From Chalciporus piperatus (lineage: Eukaryota; Basidiomycota; Agaricomycetes; Boletales; Boletaceae), in NCBI GenBank assembly GCA_038093975.1, contig JBBPTG010000180.1, positions 1-50,462 on the forward strand: a stretch of DNA of 50,462 nucleotides. The letters are read 5' to 3'. Below the pieces are notes generated by a model, which searched no databases, had not been told where the DNA came from, and saw only the letters and a program-made list of their open reading frames with translations. This document shows positions 1 through 12,038 of this stretch, in pieces. The position numbers and the translations under genes are program-made. Each line of letters opens with the position of its first letter. Within the stretch, counting starts at the first letter, position 1.

Positions 1-776
1 CACCTTTGAGAAAACCTCTCGTACCAGGCTCTCGTCTTCTTCCTCTTCTATTCTTCGCCGTTGGTCCTCCTCGGTCTCTATATCCTCTGCACGTGTGCGA
101 GCAACCATATCAACACTATGTCCCACCCGCTCGTTTCTAGCATTCCTGGCACGGATATCTTGTAGTGCGTCGAGGATATCCATCTCCCGCTTCGCGTCGA
201 CCGTTCGATTCTCGAGTGCCTTCATTGGGTTGTTTTCCTCCTCCTCCAGACGTGCGAGACGGTCCTCCTCTTTGACATCCGTTTCATCTCTCCATGGCTC
301 GAAGTTTCGGGATGCACCGTGTTCTGCTGTATAGTCGGTATTCTTGGGGTCCGTTTTGAAAGTAATCTCCGCGGAACACAGGGTGCTGCAAGTGGGTTAG
401 GAATGGAATTGAAAGGGGTGATCGAGAAAACACTCACCATTTGATGTAGAATCGGAAGATCTTGATACCATAGTAGTCTTCCCCTTCGACAGTCTCCTTA
501 CGAGCGTTGAACTTTTTGCCTTTGTAAATATACTCGCCGCAGGTGTTACATCGCCTAGATATCGAGTCAGTAATAAACGCCATACAAACGATGGTTGGGA
601 CTTACATCGAGAACGGTGCCATGAGACGGACGACCTGCTGTGAGTTCCTTGGCCCTTTTCGCCGGGGAATAAGCGAGGGGTCAAAGTCCGGGGGGAAGTA
701 CTTGTTCAATACTGTGAATTCGTCAGTAAATGCAACCAGAAATCTGCACGAATGACCTGCCTTTTCGTTCAGACAT
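1..776 (-). CDS. YJU2: Splicing factor YJU2/CWC16 (CCDC94 family), 5' part, cut by window edge
   Basis: Yju2 is a spliceosome component that joins after Prp2 action and promotes the first catalytic step in the nucleus. Reading the minus strand, I assign exons 776-761, 711-606, 554-438 and 385 to <1. The protein begins [17 protein letters not shown], continues with [13 protein letters not shown] and then shows two CxxC pairs ([15 protein letters not shown] and [14 protein letters not shown]) forming the family's zinc-binding core. [18 protein letters not shown] and a charged helical stretch rich in Glu/Arg follow up to the window edge, so the C-terminus is missing. Keeping the frame from MSERK into VLNKYF requires intron 1 (760-712) to use a GC donor. 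It is divergent from SPT16, with 164 bases between the two start codons. Identification is by family knowledge and is strong; the GC-AG intron is inference. Confidence 0.92.
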
Positions 777-940
777 TGTGTGGGATGGTTGTGGATGGGG
801 TGCAAGAGAGGTAGTGCTGACTAATACACGCCCACTGCTGATTTGAACGCGTTGGTAAATTTCCCGCCACCAGCGCGCTCTGGTCCTTACCACCTCTTTA
901 CCAGTCCACTCACTACCGTCTACACCAACAGACAAGGGAA
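777..940. promoter_or_regulatory. Divergent promoter between YJU2 and SPT16
   Basis: These 164 bases separate the start codons of two divergently transcribed housekeeping genes (splicing factor, histone chaperone). No strong TATA element is visible. Shared regulation is inferred from the arrangement only. Confidence 0.5.
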
Positions 941-3900
941 ATGGCAGTACAACTCAACAAGACACTCATAAACTCTCGTCTAAAGTCCATATGCGACGGC
1001 TGGAATGTCCGTATGATGTCTACTTTGTGTCCACAACACGCCCTGACTGTCATTTCGTGGTCGATTGATAGAATGCGACCGCCAACGATGACTTTGGATC
1101 GATAGCCGACTCGGAGGCTCTCTTGTTGCTCTCCGGAGATCCAGCAGGTGAAGATGAGCCCGTCCGAAAGGGAACGGCGTTTCAAGTAAGACACTTTACA
1201 CCAATCGGACTCCTCGTGCAATGCTGTAGCTCACAAACTCGTGCAGACGTGGCTACTGGGATATGAATTCCCTTCTACCCTCTTGCTATTCGAGAGGAAC
1301 AGACTTCTCATACTGTGTTCGGCCAGTAAAGGTGCGCATCGGCCAGTTGGATGTGCGGCGATCCTATATTGTACCCTAACACGCGTTCTCGACCGCCTCA
1401 GCCAAAGTCCTACAACAAGTGAAGGACGGGAACCCTCCAGTGCCTATCGAGATCCTCGTTCAAGCAAAACCAAAGGAACCACCAACAGACGCCGTCTCAA
1501 AATTCATCGAAGCGTATTCGTCGCATAAACGTGTCGCCACACTTGTTAAAGAGACCTATAATGGAAAATTGATCTCGGAATGGAATCAGGGGATCGATAA
1601 GCTTCCCACTAAGCCTGAACAGGTCGATATGGCTCCCGCTTTATCAACTATGATGGCAACGAAGCACGAGGAGGAGATGGTGAATCCCTTTATTGATCGA
1701 TTTCGATGCTTGGAATCGAATGTCTTTTCTTCCAGAAAATTATTCGCACAGCTGCAAACCTCACGTCGACACTACTCATCCACCACATCGTGGTCAAGCT
1801 CGAGACGATATTAGACAAAGAGGCCAAGATCACGCACGAGCAGTTCTCTGCCCAAATCGAGTCGCGGATAGGAACCGGGGAAGGAGAAGGTGCAAAGGGA
1901 CCAGATATGAAAGTTTGGAGCAAGGGTCGCGGACTCTCCGATGTACGTCCCATTCCTTTGTACTGTGCAAGACTAAATGGTGCTGAGATGGTCTCACTAG
2001 GTCGACTGGGCATCGACCGAGTTTTGCTACACACCGATTATCCAGTCTCGGTCCACGAGCACGGGCTACGACCTTCGTTCGACTGCCGAATCGTCGACCG
2101 ACCCTATAGCTCACAAGGGTGTGTTCCTCATCGCCGTTGGAATGCGGCACAAGGGTTACTGCGCCAACCTCGGGCGCAGTATCATTGTAGATCCTTCAAA
2201 GGTTCGTGTCGGCATTCGCCTCGTTCAGAGTCGCGCCTGATTAGGCCATAGGAACAAGAAGAGATTTACAATCTCTTGGTATCATTACAATCCGAGGTCG
2301 CGCGAGAAATGAAGGATGGGAAGACATTACGCGACGTGTATCAATTTGCTTTGGAGTACATTCGGGCGAAGAAACCCGACTTGGAGAAAAACTTTGCCAA
2401 GAACATGGGTTCAGGGGTACGTCCACGCTGCGCATATTTACGATGGCGGAGGGAATTAACAAAGTTTAGATTGGTATCGAGTTCCGGGACTCGGCTTATC
2501 TGCTCTCCCCGAAGAACGGACGCCAACTCAAGACGAACATGGTATTCAACTTGGTGCTCGGGTTCTCCGACCTCGTGGACGAATCTGGGAAGAAGTATGT
2601 ATTTCCGCATATCATATTTTTACGGTCATCTTATCACGACTCTTGGTAGGTATGCATTGCATCTTGTCGATACCGTCCGAGTTGGAGCGGACAAGGCAAC
2701 GTTCCTCACCGAGGGTGTCAAATCCTCGAAAGAGACTCTTTTCTTCCTGAACACGGCCGAGGAGCAACACGACAAGCCTGCCAAGAGTACCAAACAACCT
2801 CCCACGAAACCCCTCGTCAATGGTTCACCCAGCAAGAACAAGACCGTCGGCGGCAAAGTCTTGCGCAACAAGACTCGAAGCGCCGCTCAGGAGGATGTGC
2901 TGATGACGACAGCTGCCAAGATCAAGGAACATCAAGCTGATTTGCATGGGGGTTTGCAGGCAGCTGGTCTTGCCAAATACTCGGAGGAAGGTGGTGGATC
3001 TGGTGAGAAGGAAGGGAAGGGATGGAAGAGGTTCCTGAGTTATAAGGGTGATGGTGCTCTGCCCAAGGACTCTGAGTCTTTACGGGTGAGTTGTCGGTCG
3101 TATGGGCTTCGTCGGTATGTATGCTGAAATGACGTTCAAGATATTCGTCGATCGCAAGGCCCAAACGATCATTCTGCCAATGCATGGATTCGCCGTTCCT
3201 TTCCACATCAACACGATTAAAAACGTCAGCAAAAATGACGAAGGTGACTACACCTACCTTCGCATTAACTTCCAGACTCCTGGTCAACTTGCTGGAAAGA
3301 AGGAGGAGACTGTACGTGCTCATATACACCATCTTTTATTATAAGCTAACATATGAACCCATGTCTAGCCATTCGAAGACCCTGACTCGACCTTCGTCCG
3401 TTCCGTCACCTACCGCTCGCTGGATGGTCACCGTTTTGACCAGATCTCGAAACACATCACCGACTTGAAGAAAGAGGTCAACAAGCGGGAACAACAAAAG
3501 AAGGAGATGGCGGATGTCATCGAACAAGAGAGCTTGGTTGAGGTCAAAGGCAGAAGGCCACACAAACTTCCTGAAGTCTTCGTTCGCCCCGCGTTGGATG
3601 GAAAACGACTACCCGGTGAGGTCGAGATTCACCAGAACGGTCTGAGATATCAGTCGTTGGGTTCGCAGAAAATCGGTGAGTGGGAGTGGGAGACGTGGGT
3701 CGGTTTGCTGATTGCATTCTGTTTGAACAGACGTTTTGTTTAGCAATATCAAGCATTTGTTCTTCCAACCGTGTGACAAGGAACTGCTTGTCATCGTTCA
3801 TATTCATCTCAGGGCACCCATCATGATTGGGAAGAAAAAGGCGCACGTGAGTGACAATCCTTGCGCGTTCGTGTGCGACCGTGATCGAACATGATGTAGG

Positions 3901-5019
3901 ACGTCCAATTCTTCCGCGAAGCCTCCGACGTTCAATTCGACGAGACCGGTAACCGAAAGCGGAAGCACCGCTATGGTGATGAGGACGAAATCGAGATGGA
4001 ACAACAAGAGCGAAAACGGAGACAAATGCTCAACAAGGAGTTCAAACTCTTTGCCGAACGAATCGCAGAGGCAGCATCGACATCGACTGGGGATACTGTT
4101 GAAGTCGATATTCCGTTCCGAGAGTTGTCCTTCGAGGGTGTGCCCTTCCGTACCAACGTGCGGTTGCAACCTACGACGGAATGTCTCGTTCACCTCGTCG
4201 ATCCTCCATTCCTCGTCGTTACTCTCAACGAAATCGAGATCGCCTCGTTGGAGCGTGTTCAGTTTACGCTGAAACAGTTCGATCTCGTTCTCATATTCAA
4301 GGACTTTACGAAAACACCGCTTCATATTAACTCGATACCGAGTGCTCAGCTCGATGATGTCAAGAATTGGCTCGAGTGAGTGACCTTCTCGACGGACTTT
4401 GGTTTACCTGAATTGCTGACGAGCGTGTCATGTGTAGTTCCGTCGACATCCCGTTGAGCGAGGGTCCTGTCAATTTGAATTGGGGACCGATCATGAAGAC
4501 GATCAATGAAAGCCCGCACGATTTCTTCCAACAAGGCGGTTGGAGTTTCCTTGGTGGTGCTGGCGCGGAGGTACGTCCTATCGATTCGGATCTCTCGTTG
4601 TGGACGCTAATCAATGTATGGTATCATTACCCGACAGAGCGACCGTGAGGAGGAATCGGACACCGAATCCGAGTTTGAAGCTGATCCAGAGGACCTCGTC
4701 TCCGAAGTAAGCAGTGCCGACGAGAGCGTGTATGATGGGTCGGACGCGAGCGAGGACTCTGGAAGTGCGTCGTTTGATGATGAGAGCGACGACGGTGACG
4801 ACTGGGACGAGCTCGAGCGCAAGGCTGCCAAGTGTACGCATTCCCCCGTATTCTCTCTCTCTCTCTTGCGTCAAGTGGCTGACCCGGTGAGATGTTTTCA
4901 CAGCGGACTCGAAACGGGCAGATGTTTCCAAGGCGCGTGGGTCTGATGATTCCGAGGATGATAGACCGAAGAAAAAGAAGGGTGCTGCTCCCAAGGGCAA
5001 GGCGGGTAGGAAGCGGTGA
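941..5019 (+). CDS. SPT16: FACT complex histone chaperone subunit SPT16
   Basis: Spt16 pairs with Pob3/SSRP1 to form FACT, which loosens and rebuilds nucleosomes during transcription and replication. The start at 941 gives [20 protein letters not shown], the usual Spt16 opening. Many introns split the gene. Landmarks in order: N-lobe [15 protein letters not shown] (about 1246); inactive aminopeptidase-like domain (about 1830-2720) with [11 protein letters not shown]; middle domain [17 protein letters not shown] (about 3160) and [15 protein letters not shown] text; [15 protein letters not shown] (about 3575); [18 protein letters not shown] (about 3793); the Rtt106-like part to [15 protein letters not shown] and GGWSFLGG (about 4475-4560). 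An acidic tail rich in Asp/Glu/Ser lies at about 4637-4835 and the protein ends in a short Lys/Arg stretch at 4960-5016. The acidic tail is the histone-binding region in this family. The order is complete and I see no damage. Confidence 0.95.
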
Positions 5020-5601
5020 GCGTGTGGGTATTTCTGGAGTATGGTTTGCGATTTTGTTCTGCGTCCACATTTGCTTTTTACTTCGCCTGTAATAGTATTT
5101 TTTTTCGAGTGGTATAATTTCTTGTCCTCACAAGTCTCAGGTCCCGAGTCTCGATTAACCCCAGTGATGCAGTTTGCAGCGTGCTCCCGGGGAGTCTCTT
5201 CAACGTTCAACATTGGCACACGCACGCAGGCCAAACAGGCCACTCATTCGTCGAGTCACTTTTTGAGTGAAGGCAAGTAAGTAGATAGAAGGGTATGAAT
5301 CACGCCAATCTCCTGTGAACTTTCCCCGGCCTCCTGCACTGGCGTGTACGAAGAGGTGGTGGTTAATGGTACTACTTGGTGCATCGCGATATCATGAGAC
5401 TTCAAATGCCAGTCGTGACTCAGGAGAAGAGAGGACCAGCGGTATATGTATAGATAAAAACCAAAAGATGAGACAGCGTGAGCATGCAGAATGCGATGTT
5501 TACAAACAAACGCCAGAGAGGAAATCAAGTGGACGACACAATTTAATAACAGAACACAAGAGCAAGACCGACCTCAAAAAGCGAATAGCTACAAACGAAC
5601 A
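5020..5601. other. Intergenic, no gene seen
   Basis: This stretch lies between the convergent stops of SPT16 and the HET gene. Short open frames here have no recognisable motif. It probably holds the two 3' UTRs. Confidence 0.6.
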
Positions 5602-8600
5602 TCATAGAATCTCCAATACCTCCGCGCGGACGTCTTTCAATGCCTTGACATCAGATCCAAGACCTTGAACCACGATCTCATTCTCCGTAGCCACCCTCTT
5701 GTACTCCCCACCGGGTTGCTGCAGAAGCAACAGCGCGTTGAACGGCTGACCAAGGCGAACGATCGATTGCAATGCCCGGGTATGTTCATCCTCGTGTGGA
5801 ACAGGGACGGCGGTCAATGGCGCAGACGACCCCGACTCCTTATCTGTCCCCTCATCGCTGCCCGACTCCTCATCTGTATCCGAGTCCACAGCGTCTGTCC
5901 AGACGACGCCACTACGCGGTCCTCTGATATAGCTAATCCAGGGGTATACCAACACGAGCCGCTGAGGCTCGGTCAGTGGGAGTTTGTCCGTGGTCGTGAT
6001 ATCAACAAAGCCCAGCCCAGATACCCTGACCCGATAATGATCCCCCCGGTCTGTCCCATGGTCCTTACCGAGCTTGCGGACACGGAAAATGATGCATGGG
6101 AGATGAAGCCGTCGGTTTGCGAAACGAGCTGTGGGGAGATATGCAACCCGTTGATAGATCACCATTGCATCTTCTCTCGGCAACATGTTCCTTAGTTCGT
6201 CGACACGCATCTCCATTTCGTGGGGGTCAAGAGTCAGTGAGGAATAAGGAGTTTGGCTATACACCAAGAGCGTGGAGGGAAGACAGCTGTTGTACGACGA
6301 TGACTCCCCAGTCCACGCGAGGATAGTCACCTCACCCGATCGAGCGATGATCTCCTCGAGGAGGTGACCTAGCGCAGCCTCCCTTTCACCGTAGTAAGGA
6401 CGGATATCACTTTGGAATATACCAATGAGTGAATATGCGACATCCTCCTCGACCGTCGCGTTACGACTCGATGCCAGCCGAAGTTTGTCGCGGACGCTGA
6501 GGTCGTCCGGACTGAACGTGACGATGGTGTCGCGTGGGATCTGGAACATGTCGGCGAGTTCTTGCATGATCTCTGGTGATTCTTTGTGATTGAGACGGGT
6601 GTCACCGAGATATGCCTGCCATTGAGAATTGTAGAAACGGATGGTTTTCGGGGCGAGGAGTTCTTGGAGGGTCCATGCTCGTGTCATCCATTGACTATTC
6701 GCGAGGTCACCAAGTTTCGACGGGCACTCCACGCCCGCCAGGAACACAATAGTGATCGCCGCTCCGGCATACCAGCTGTACATCGATGTCAGGGACTGGT
6801 TTAGGATCGCACTCGTGGTCTTGTCAATGCAACATGTGTCCGACCAGAGGAAGCGATGGCCAAGTTTGCCAGCCTCCTCGCAGACCCTGCGGAGCTTGTC
6901 GTTCATGTGCGTCTTTGGCAGATTGTGCACGGACTGCACTAGATTGACTTCTTGGTAACTCGGCTCTTTCCCCTCCCAAACATGGGAGAACATGGCGTAT
7001 CCGAAGAATTTCGTGACTACTCGCAGGACACGTTCTTCCTCCAGCTTCTTTGTCATAGAAGATACGAGCTCTTTGAACACTGAATCCGACTTGAATATTG
7101 TCATGCGCTCGGCGGCATCACAGAGGCGACCGGTTTGAACATCGATGAGAACGAGAGGCGAGATCTTGGCGATCAAACCAGCAATCTCCTCGATCTTTTT
7201 GATTGTCTGCAACGGCGAAATGTAGTTGTTCCACAGCGCTATAGGACGAGGTTACTTGGCAGCTTCGAAACGTACATAGTGACACTCACCACGAATCCCC
7301 ACATCACTGGATTGCTCAATGAGGGAAAGCATTTTTCCAAATGCCTCGATAGCTTCATTGTACCACTTTGCGCCATGGAGGGCGACGTATTGGCATTCAT
7401 AGGCCAAGTGGTTGGAACAGTCTATCTCAATCGCCTGCGTACACCTTGTGAAGACCATACACCTGACGAATGAGGATAAAGCTACCTTGTTCGCATCGGT
7501 GAGCGCATCGTCCCACAATCCCATGACCGCCCTGGCCTTGCTCCGCTTGATAAGCAGATTCACCGGATTTATGGGATTGAGTGCGAGTGCAGTGTTGTAC
7601 TGCTTGATGGCATCCTCGTGATTCGCCGAGTCGACGGCTGCATCACCAAGACTTTCGAGCGCCGTAGCACACTTGGCCGTGAAGTCTAACAGCGATCATT
7701 GTTGCTCTCATCAGATAACCATGTATTAGTAATGACTCAAAACACACCCGCAACCCAATCTGTGGTTACCTTGCTTGTTTGAATCTCGTTTCCTAATGCC
7801 TTAAGCATATTCAGAAGAGCATCTGCGGCCTCTTTCACACGTCCCTCTGCATGGAGTGATTCACAAAGATGGCGCTGGACAGCGATGTCCAGCCCCTCGA
7901 AACTCCAACCAAATATCTGTCACGCAAGTCATGACAAGTTAACATATGGTTGGGAGAGAATACTCGCCAGCGAGATTGTCGTTAATGGAGGACATGCTAT
8001 ATCCGGGGGAGCTATGCACTTGGCACGTTTGAAGACCTCGATTGCACGCGGATACTCCCCCGCCTTGAGATACATGTTCCCGAGCACCTTTCAAACGTGT
8101 CAGTGATACCTGTAGGTGGGATAACACGATGTACCTGCCTGCATGTAGCAATATGCGTCTTTGTCGTCTGCATTCGTGATGAGGTTGTCAACACGTGATA
8201 GTGCATCATTATGTCCCCCGCACGTGAACACGAGAATGGACTGGGCATGATGCAACACAATTATGACGAATATCTTCGTCCCAGTCATCGCATACTTACC
8301 TTCAACAACAATAGACAATTGATGTCCTTTGGGTCACCATTGCGGAACGAGAGGTCGAATTCACGGAGAGCGTGCTCTTTGTCACCTTGACCGGCAAGCG
8401 CGATAGCCATTGCGATATGACCGACTGGTGAGAGTTTGACCAGGAGCGACTGTGCGTGAACATGTATAAGCACAATAACACAGAGAAAGGCAATGTGACG
8501 TTACCTGTCTCGCATCTTCCATTGCTGTGGTCCATTGTTTCAATTGTGCATGTATGAAAGCGCGGTTAGCGAGCGTGTGATGGTCTGGGCTCGAGGATTT

Positions 8601-9711
8601 CGCAATCTCATCTGATAGCATTGACTCAGTATTCGATGGATCGCCTTGTGTCCACGTTTGGAGTACATCGCCATCTATATCCAAGAGGGGAATCTCAGAC
8701 TGCGATATGGAAACGAGACGCGGTTGCGTGTGTCATTAGAGGAAGAAAAGTCAGGAGTGAACAAGCACTCACATAATCGCTTCGATACCGTCGGGGAAGG
8801 ATACACTGCAGTACGTGAATTGAGATCCTGTTGCCATGTCCGCAGGCGAGAAACCTCCCGTCCGATGAGAGAGTGATGGAGTATACGTAGTCGGTATGGT
8901 CGATCGTAGGGCCAATCATTGCATGGGAATTGATGTCCCAGAACGACAGTGAGTTTCCAGCCGAGCAAGCAATGACTCTACCATCGGTGTCGATGGATGC
9001 ACGACTATCTCTGTTTTGGATCAACCATTCTGTGCGCAAGGATGTCGAGGTGTCGAGGGAGGTGATTTTCCCAGGTGTAGCGATGAAGAGTCGCTCGCCA
9101 TCACCCGCCCAAGCGAGAGGAGTGACTTCGCCGGGAGTGTCGACCTTCACTGGGATGTCAAACAGCTGGCGTCCGGTGCGTGAATCGTAGATACGGACAG
9201 AGTAGCAGTATTTGCTGGCTGTGGCGATTCGATCGCCATTTGGCGAAAACTTGACACCCGCTATGATAGACTCGTGTTTGAGGGGTGGAACGACTGGATG
9301 ACGCGTCGTGAGGCTGAAAATTCGGACGGTCCCATCATCCGAACCTGACGCAAATCGCGTCGAATCCTGTGTGATATCCACCGCAAGCCCACGACCAGTA
9401 TGCTCTTTGATCACCCAAACTCGTTCGTGTGTTGCTGCGTCCCATACGATAATATTCTTGCTATCTGCAGTCACTAACCACCGCCCGTCCTTTGACACTA
9501 CAGCGCAGTGGGTAATGCCATTTGTTTGCATCGGGGGCCCAACTTGCGTGCCGTCCTCGACGTTCCACCGCCGCAACTGGTGCCCGCCACCACCAACAAC
9601 AACATGGCGAGCATCAGGGGTAAATGCGACTGTGTATATGCCGCCCACGCCCGGACTTTCAATGATCACTTTTGCACCGAGATGTTGGAGGATCGTTAAT
9701 ACATGCCAGCT
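5602..9711 (-). CDS. WD40-TPR-HET domain protein
   Basis: One multi-exon minus-strand gene. The first clear exon (about 9709-8784) encodes a WD40 propeller with units such as RRWNVEDG, IVWDAATHERV, GTVRIFS, VRIYDSRTGRQLFDIP and LSFWDINSH. An intron with a GTGAGTG donor joins SDY in frame to SEIPLLDIDGDVLQTW and a series of TPR-like helical pairs (about 8705-7250), for example ALANRAFIHAQL-type and AIEVFKRAKC. The last large exon (7212-5602) carries a HET domain: YAMFSHVWEGKE, FLWSDTCCIDK, YAGAAITIVFLAGV and MTRAWTLQELLAP. HET domains drive non-self-triggered cell death in fungi. The order is the reverse of HET-E, which has HET first and WD40 last. The 5' end is unresolved: an open stretch at about 9897-9761 could be the preceding exon. 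The stop is at 5602. One gene rather than two is supported by in-frame splices. Confidence 0.75.
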
Positions 9712-10676
9712 GCTCGCATTCTAACAATTCGCACGTACCCCTCGTTGCCGACATTATCACCATCGAGGAATCGCAGGAAGGCCACTGGAGCGGACAGACA
9801 GGGTGAGAAACTGCGGTCGTCCACTCGGTCCGTGATATGTGCGTCTCTCGTTATCGGCATCATACAGTTCACGCAGACATGTCACCACCTCGTGTTCCCC
9901 GAGCACTTTTTTCGGTCACCAGCCAAACTCGTAACAATTCGTTGTCCTCATCGTTGAACCATCCCAGGGGGTTCGTTTACAGTACAAACACCGTTTATTT
10001 TCGATCCAGGTGAGCAGGGACCGCGGTTGTCGTAATATACACAGGATGGAATATGGACAGACGCTCGTGTGTTGAAGGCACGCAGTGCATGTTCCATCAC
10101 ACTCGAGATTCGAAGTTACATTGACTCGACCGGAACGACTTGAGTTATGGTGACAAAGATTAGAGATGTGTCGCTCTTGGCCTGCAGACGAACATACTCA
10201 CAGTCAAATAGATCGCAGATTCTTCAGCCGCATGGGCGCAAGATTCTCTCCATAAATGGCTTGAAGAAGGCACGTACCCATCACGGCGACGGCACACGGT
10301 GTCGAGTCCCAGGCTCACCCCGCCGTCAACCCCGGCTCCATGTGAACGACAATGACCCTCGTGTGATAAATTCTATAATGGTACGTGGTCCTGGCTCCTG
10401 ATTTTCTTGGTCGTGCAACGAGGTGAGCCCTCGACTATACTTACCTTCTTTCCCACCTTGATCTGGTCTAGAATGTGAACGCTGTGCAGCTTGTGCCGGA
10501 GCCTGTCACCAAAGGTGATCGCTTCTGTATCTACATATATCGCAACACGCCAGGCGGCCAGAGGAGGCGGCACTAGCGACAACACACGACCGCTACATAC
10601 ATACACCAGCCACCGCCAGGGGGACTCCATCCCCTTGCCGGTCTCGTTCCAATATCGATGATGCATATGCCACAGA
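9712..10676. other. Upstream region of the WD40-TPR-HET gene, unresolved
   Basis: No complete gene is recognisable. On the minus strand about 9897-9761 is open and could be a 5' exon, spliced by a GTGATAATG donor at 9760 to an acceptor near 9711. The remainder shows only short frames without known motifs. Confidence 0.4.
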
Positions 10677-11230
10677 TCACAAGGGAAGTTTCAGCGTTCT
10701 CTTGGTCAGTTGGCCACTACGAGACCAGCAGAGAGGAGTAATTGGGTAAGACTTGACTTGGACTGGGATGTCGAACAGCTTGTTTCCGGTATGAGAGTTG
10801 TAAATGCGGACAGTCTGAGGCACGATCGAATGTGGCCGTTGCGATCCGATCTCCGGTAGGAGAAAACTTGACACTGACGACCCAGTTGTCGTGCAGGGGG
10901 GGTAAGATTTTGTCCAGTCGTGATACTGAAAAGGATGACCACACTGAGGTATAGATGTATCGACGTTTTAGCGACAGCGGAATTTTCGGATTGTAGTGAA
11001 ATTTCATCCAAGCGGGGTATATAGAGGACGATGGGTAGACGGCAACCTAGCCTATGCGCAGTGGGGTGACTGTGAGACGAGCGATTGTGATCAGTAAACT
11101 GACAATGGAGATGATGGTTTCGTGTACTTCGTGTCTAACAACCGGGATAGCCCACCCGGTATGCTCTTGAATGCGAATTCAGAGGCGGAGGACGCGCGAG
11201 ATGAGCTCGGTAGAGTCGATGAGTTCCATG
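10677..11230 (-). pseudogene. Decayed second copy of the WD40 region
   Basis: The minus strand repeats parts of the WD40 section of the neighbouring gene, but in different frames. One frame reads VVSVKFSPTGDRIATATF and another TVRIYNSHTGNKLFDIPVQVK. The intact gene has IIAGVKFSPNGDRIATASK followed by VRIYDSRTGRQLFDIPVKV in a single frame. A frame change therefore lies between the two blocks, near 10810-10830. Further up, about 11190-11110, an IQEHTG motif recalls IKEHTG of the intact copy. No surrounding complete gene is visible, so this is a relic of a local duplication. Confidence 0.65.
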
Positions 11231-11530
11231 GTAACCCCTACACCATGGGTAATAACAACAGTGGTCCTTCCGGTGGGACTCCGTAAGTTCCATGGTGTAC
11301 TAAGATGCCAGTGAGCCGAGGCATAAATGCCAACTGTACAATAGGCCAGGAACAGCGCCGAATCATTCTCAATAAAGCACTTCCATGGGAAGGATCAAAG
11401 CAACAACGCGCCCGTCGATTCGCAAGTCCCATCGTGAAACATGTGACATGAATGGAATGCTGGACCTTGACAGTCGACTGTATAGTAAGAGGGGGAACCA
11501 ACCGTTCGAGCCGGGAATTCCTCGCCCACT

Positions 11531-11877
11531 GTGACCGGCAAGGTTTCCAAGGGTAAGTTGTTATCTGGCGAATATCCCGATGACAGAGATGGCGTGTATG
11601 CGCAGCTGCAGATGCACATCAACCCGGTGAGCCAAAGCGAGGGGCGGACCAAAAGTTGGAGCGACTTTACACGAGGTTGGCGCTCCTTGAGGATAGGATC
11701 AAGCGAGTCGAGCCTAGGATGCCTCAGGCTGAGAAGTATGCGAAACTCACCGAGGATGTGAAGCTCGTCGAGGATTCCGAGCGCAAGGATGAATTGTTGT
11801 TCCAACTTGCTGAAACCGTGAACAAGTCGGCAGAGTATCATATATCAAGAGCAAACCAAGCCATCGGGATCAGCTAA
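11531..11877 (+). pseudogene. Coiled-coil ORF fragment
   Basis: The plus strand first reads TGKVSKGKLLSGEYPDDRDG up to about 11615. It then shifts by one base into GEPKRGADQKLERLYTRL and a strongly helical stretch (LLEDRIKRVEPRM, LVEDSERKDELLFQLAETV) that ends at 11877. Heptad-like spacing of Leu/Val/Ile suggests a coiled coil. I do not recognise the family. The frame change could be an unseen intron or a lesion, and no convincing 5' start is present, so it is listed as a fragment. Confidence 0.35.
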
Positions 11878-12038
11878 AACGTCCCACAAAAGCCGAGCCG
11901 TCATCACCTCCACCTCCATAACTTGAAGTAAGTTCATCGGGACTTGATCTGGTCGTACAGCATTTGTAAATATCATCACAGTTGGATAGAACGTCATAGA
12001 TATGCGAAGCGACAAATACATGTTGGAATAGAAACCAT

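Noticed and set aside
1693..2251. Alternative plus-strand ORFs inside SPT16
   Set aside because: Off-frame readings of introns and exons of SPT16.
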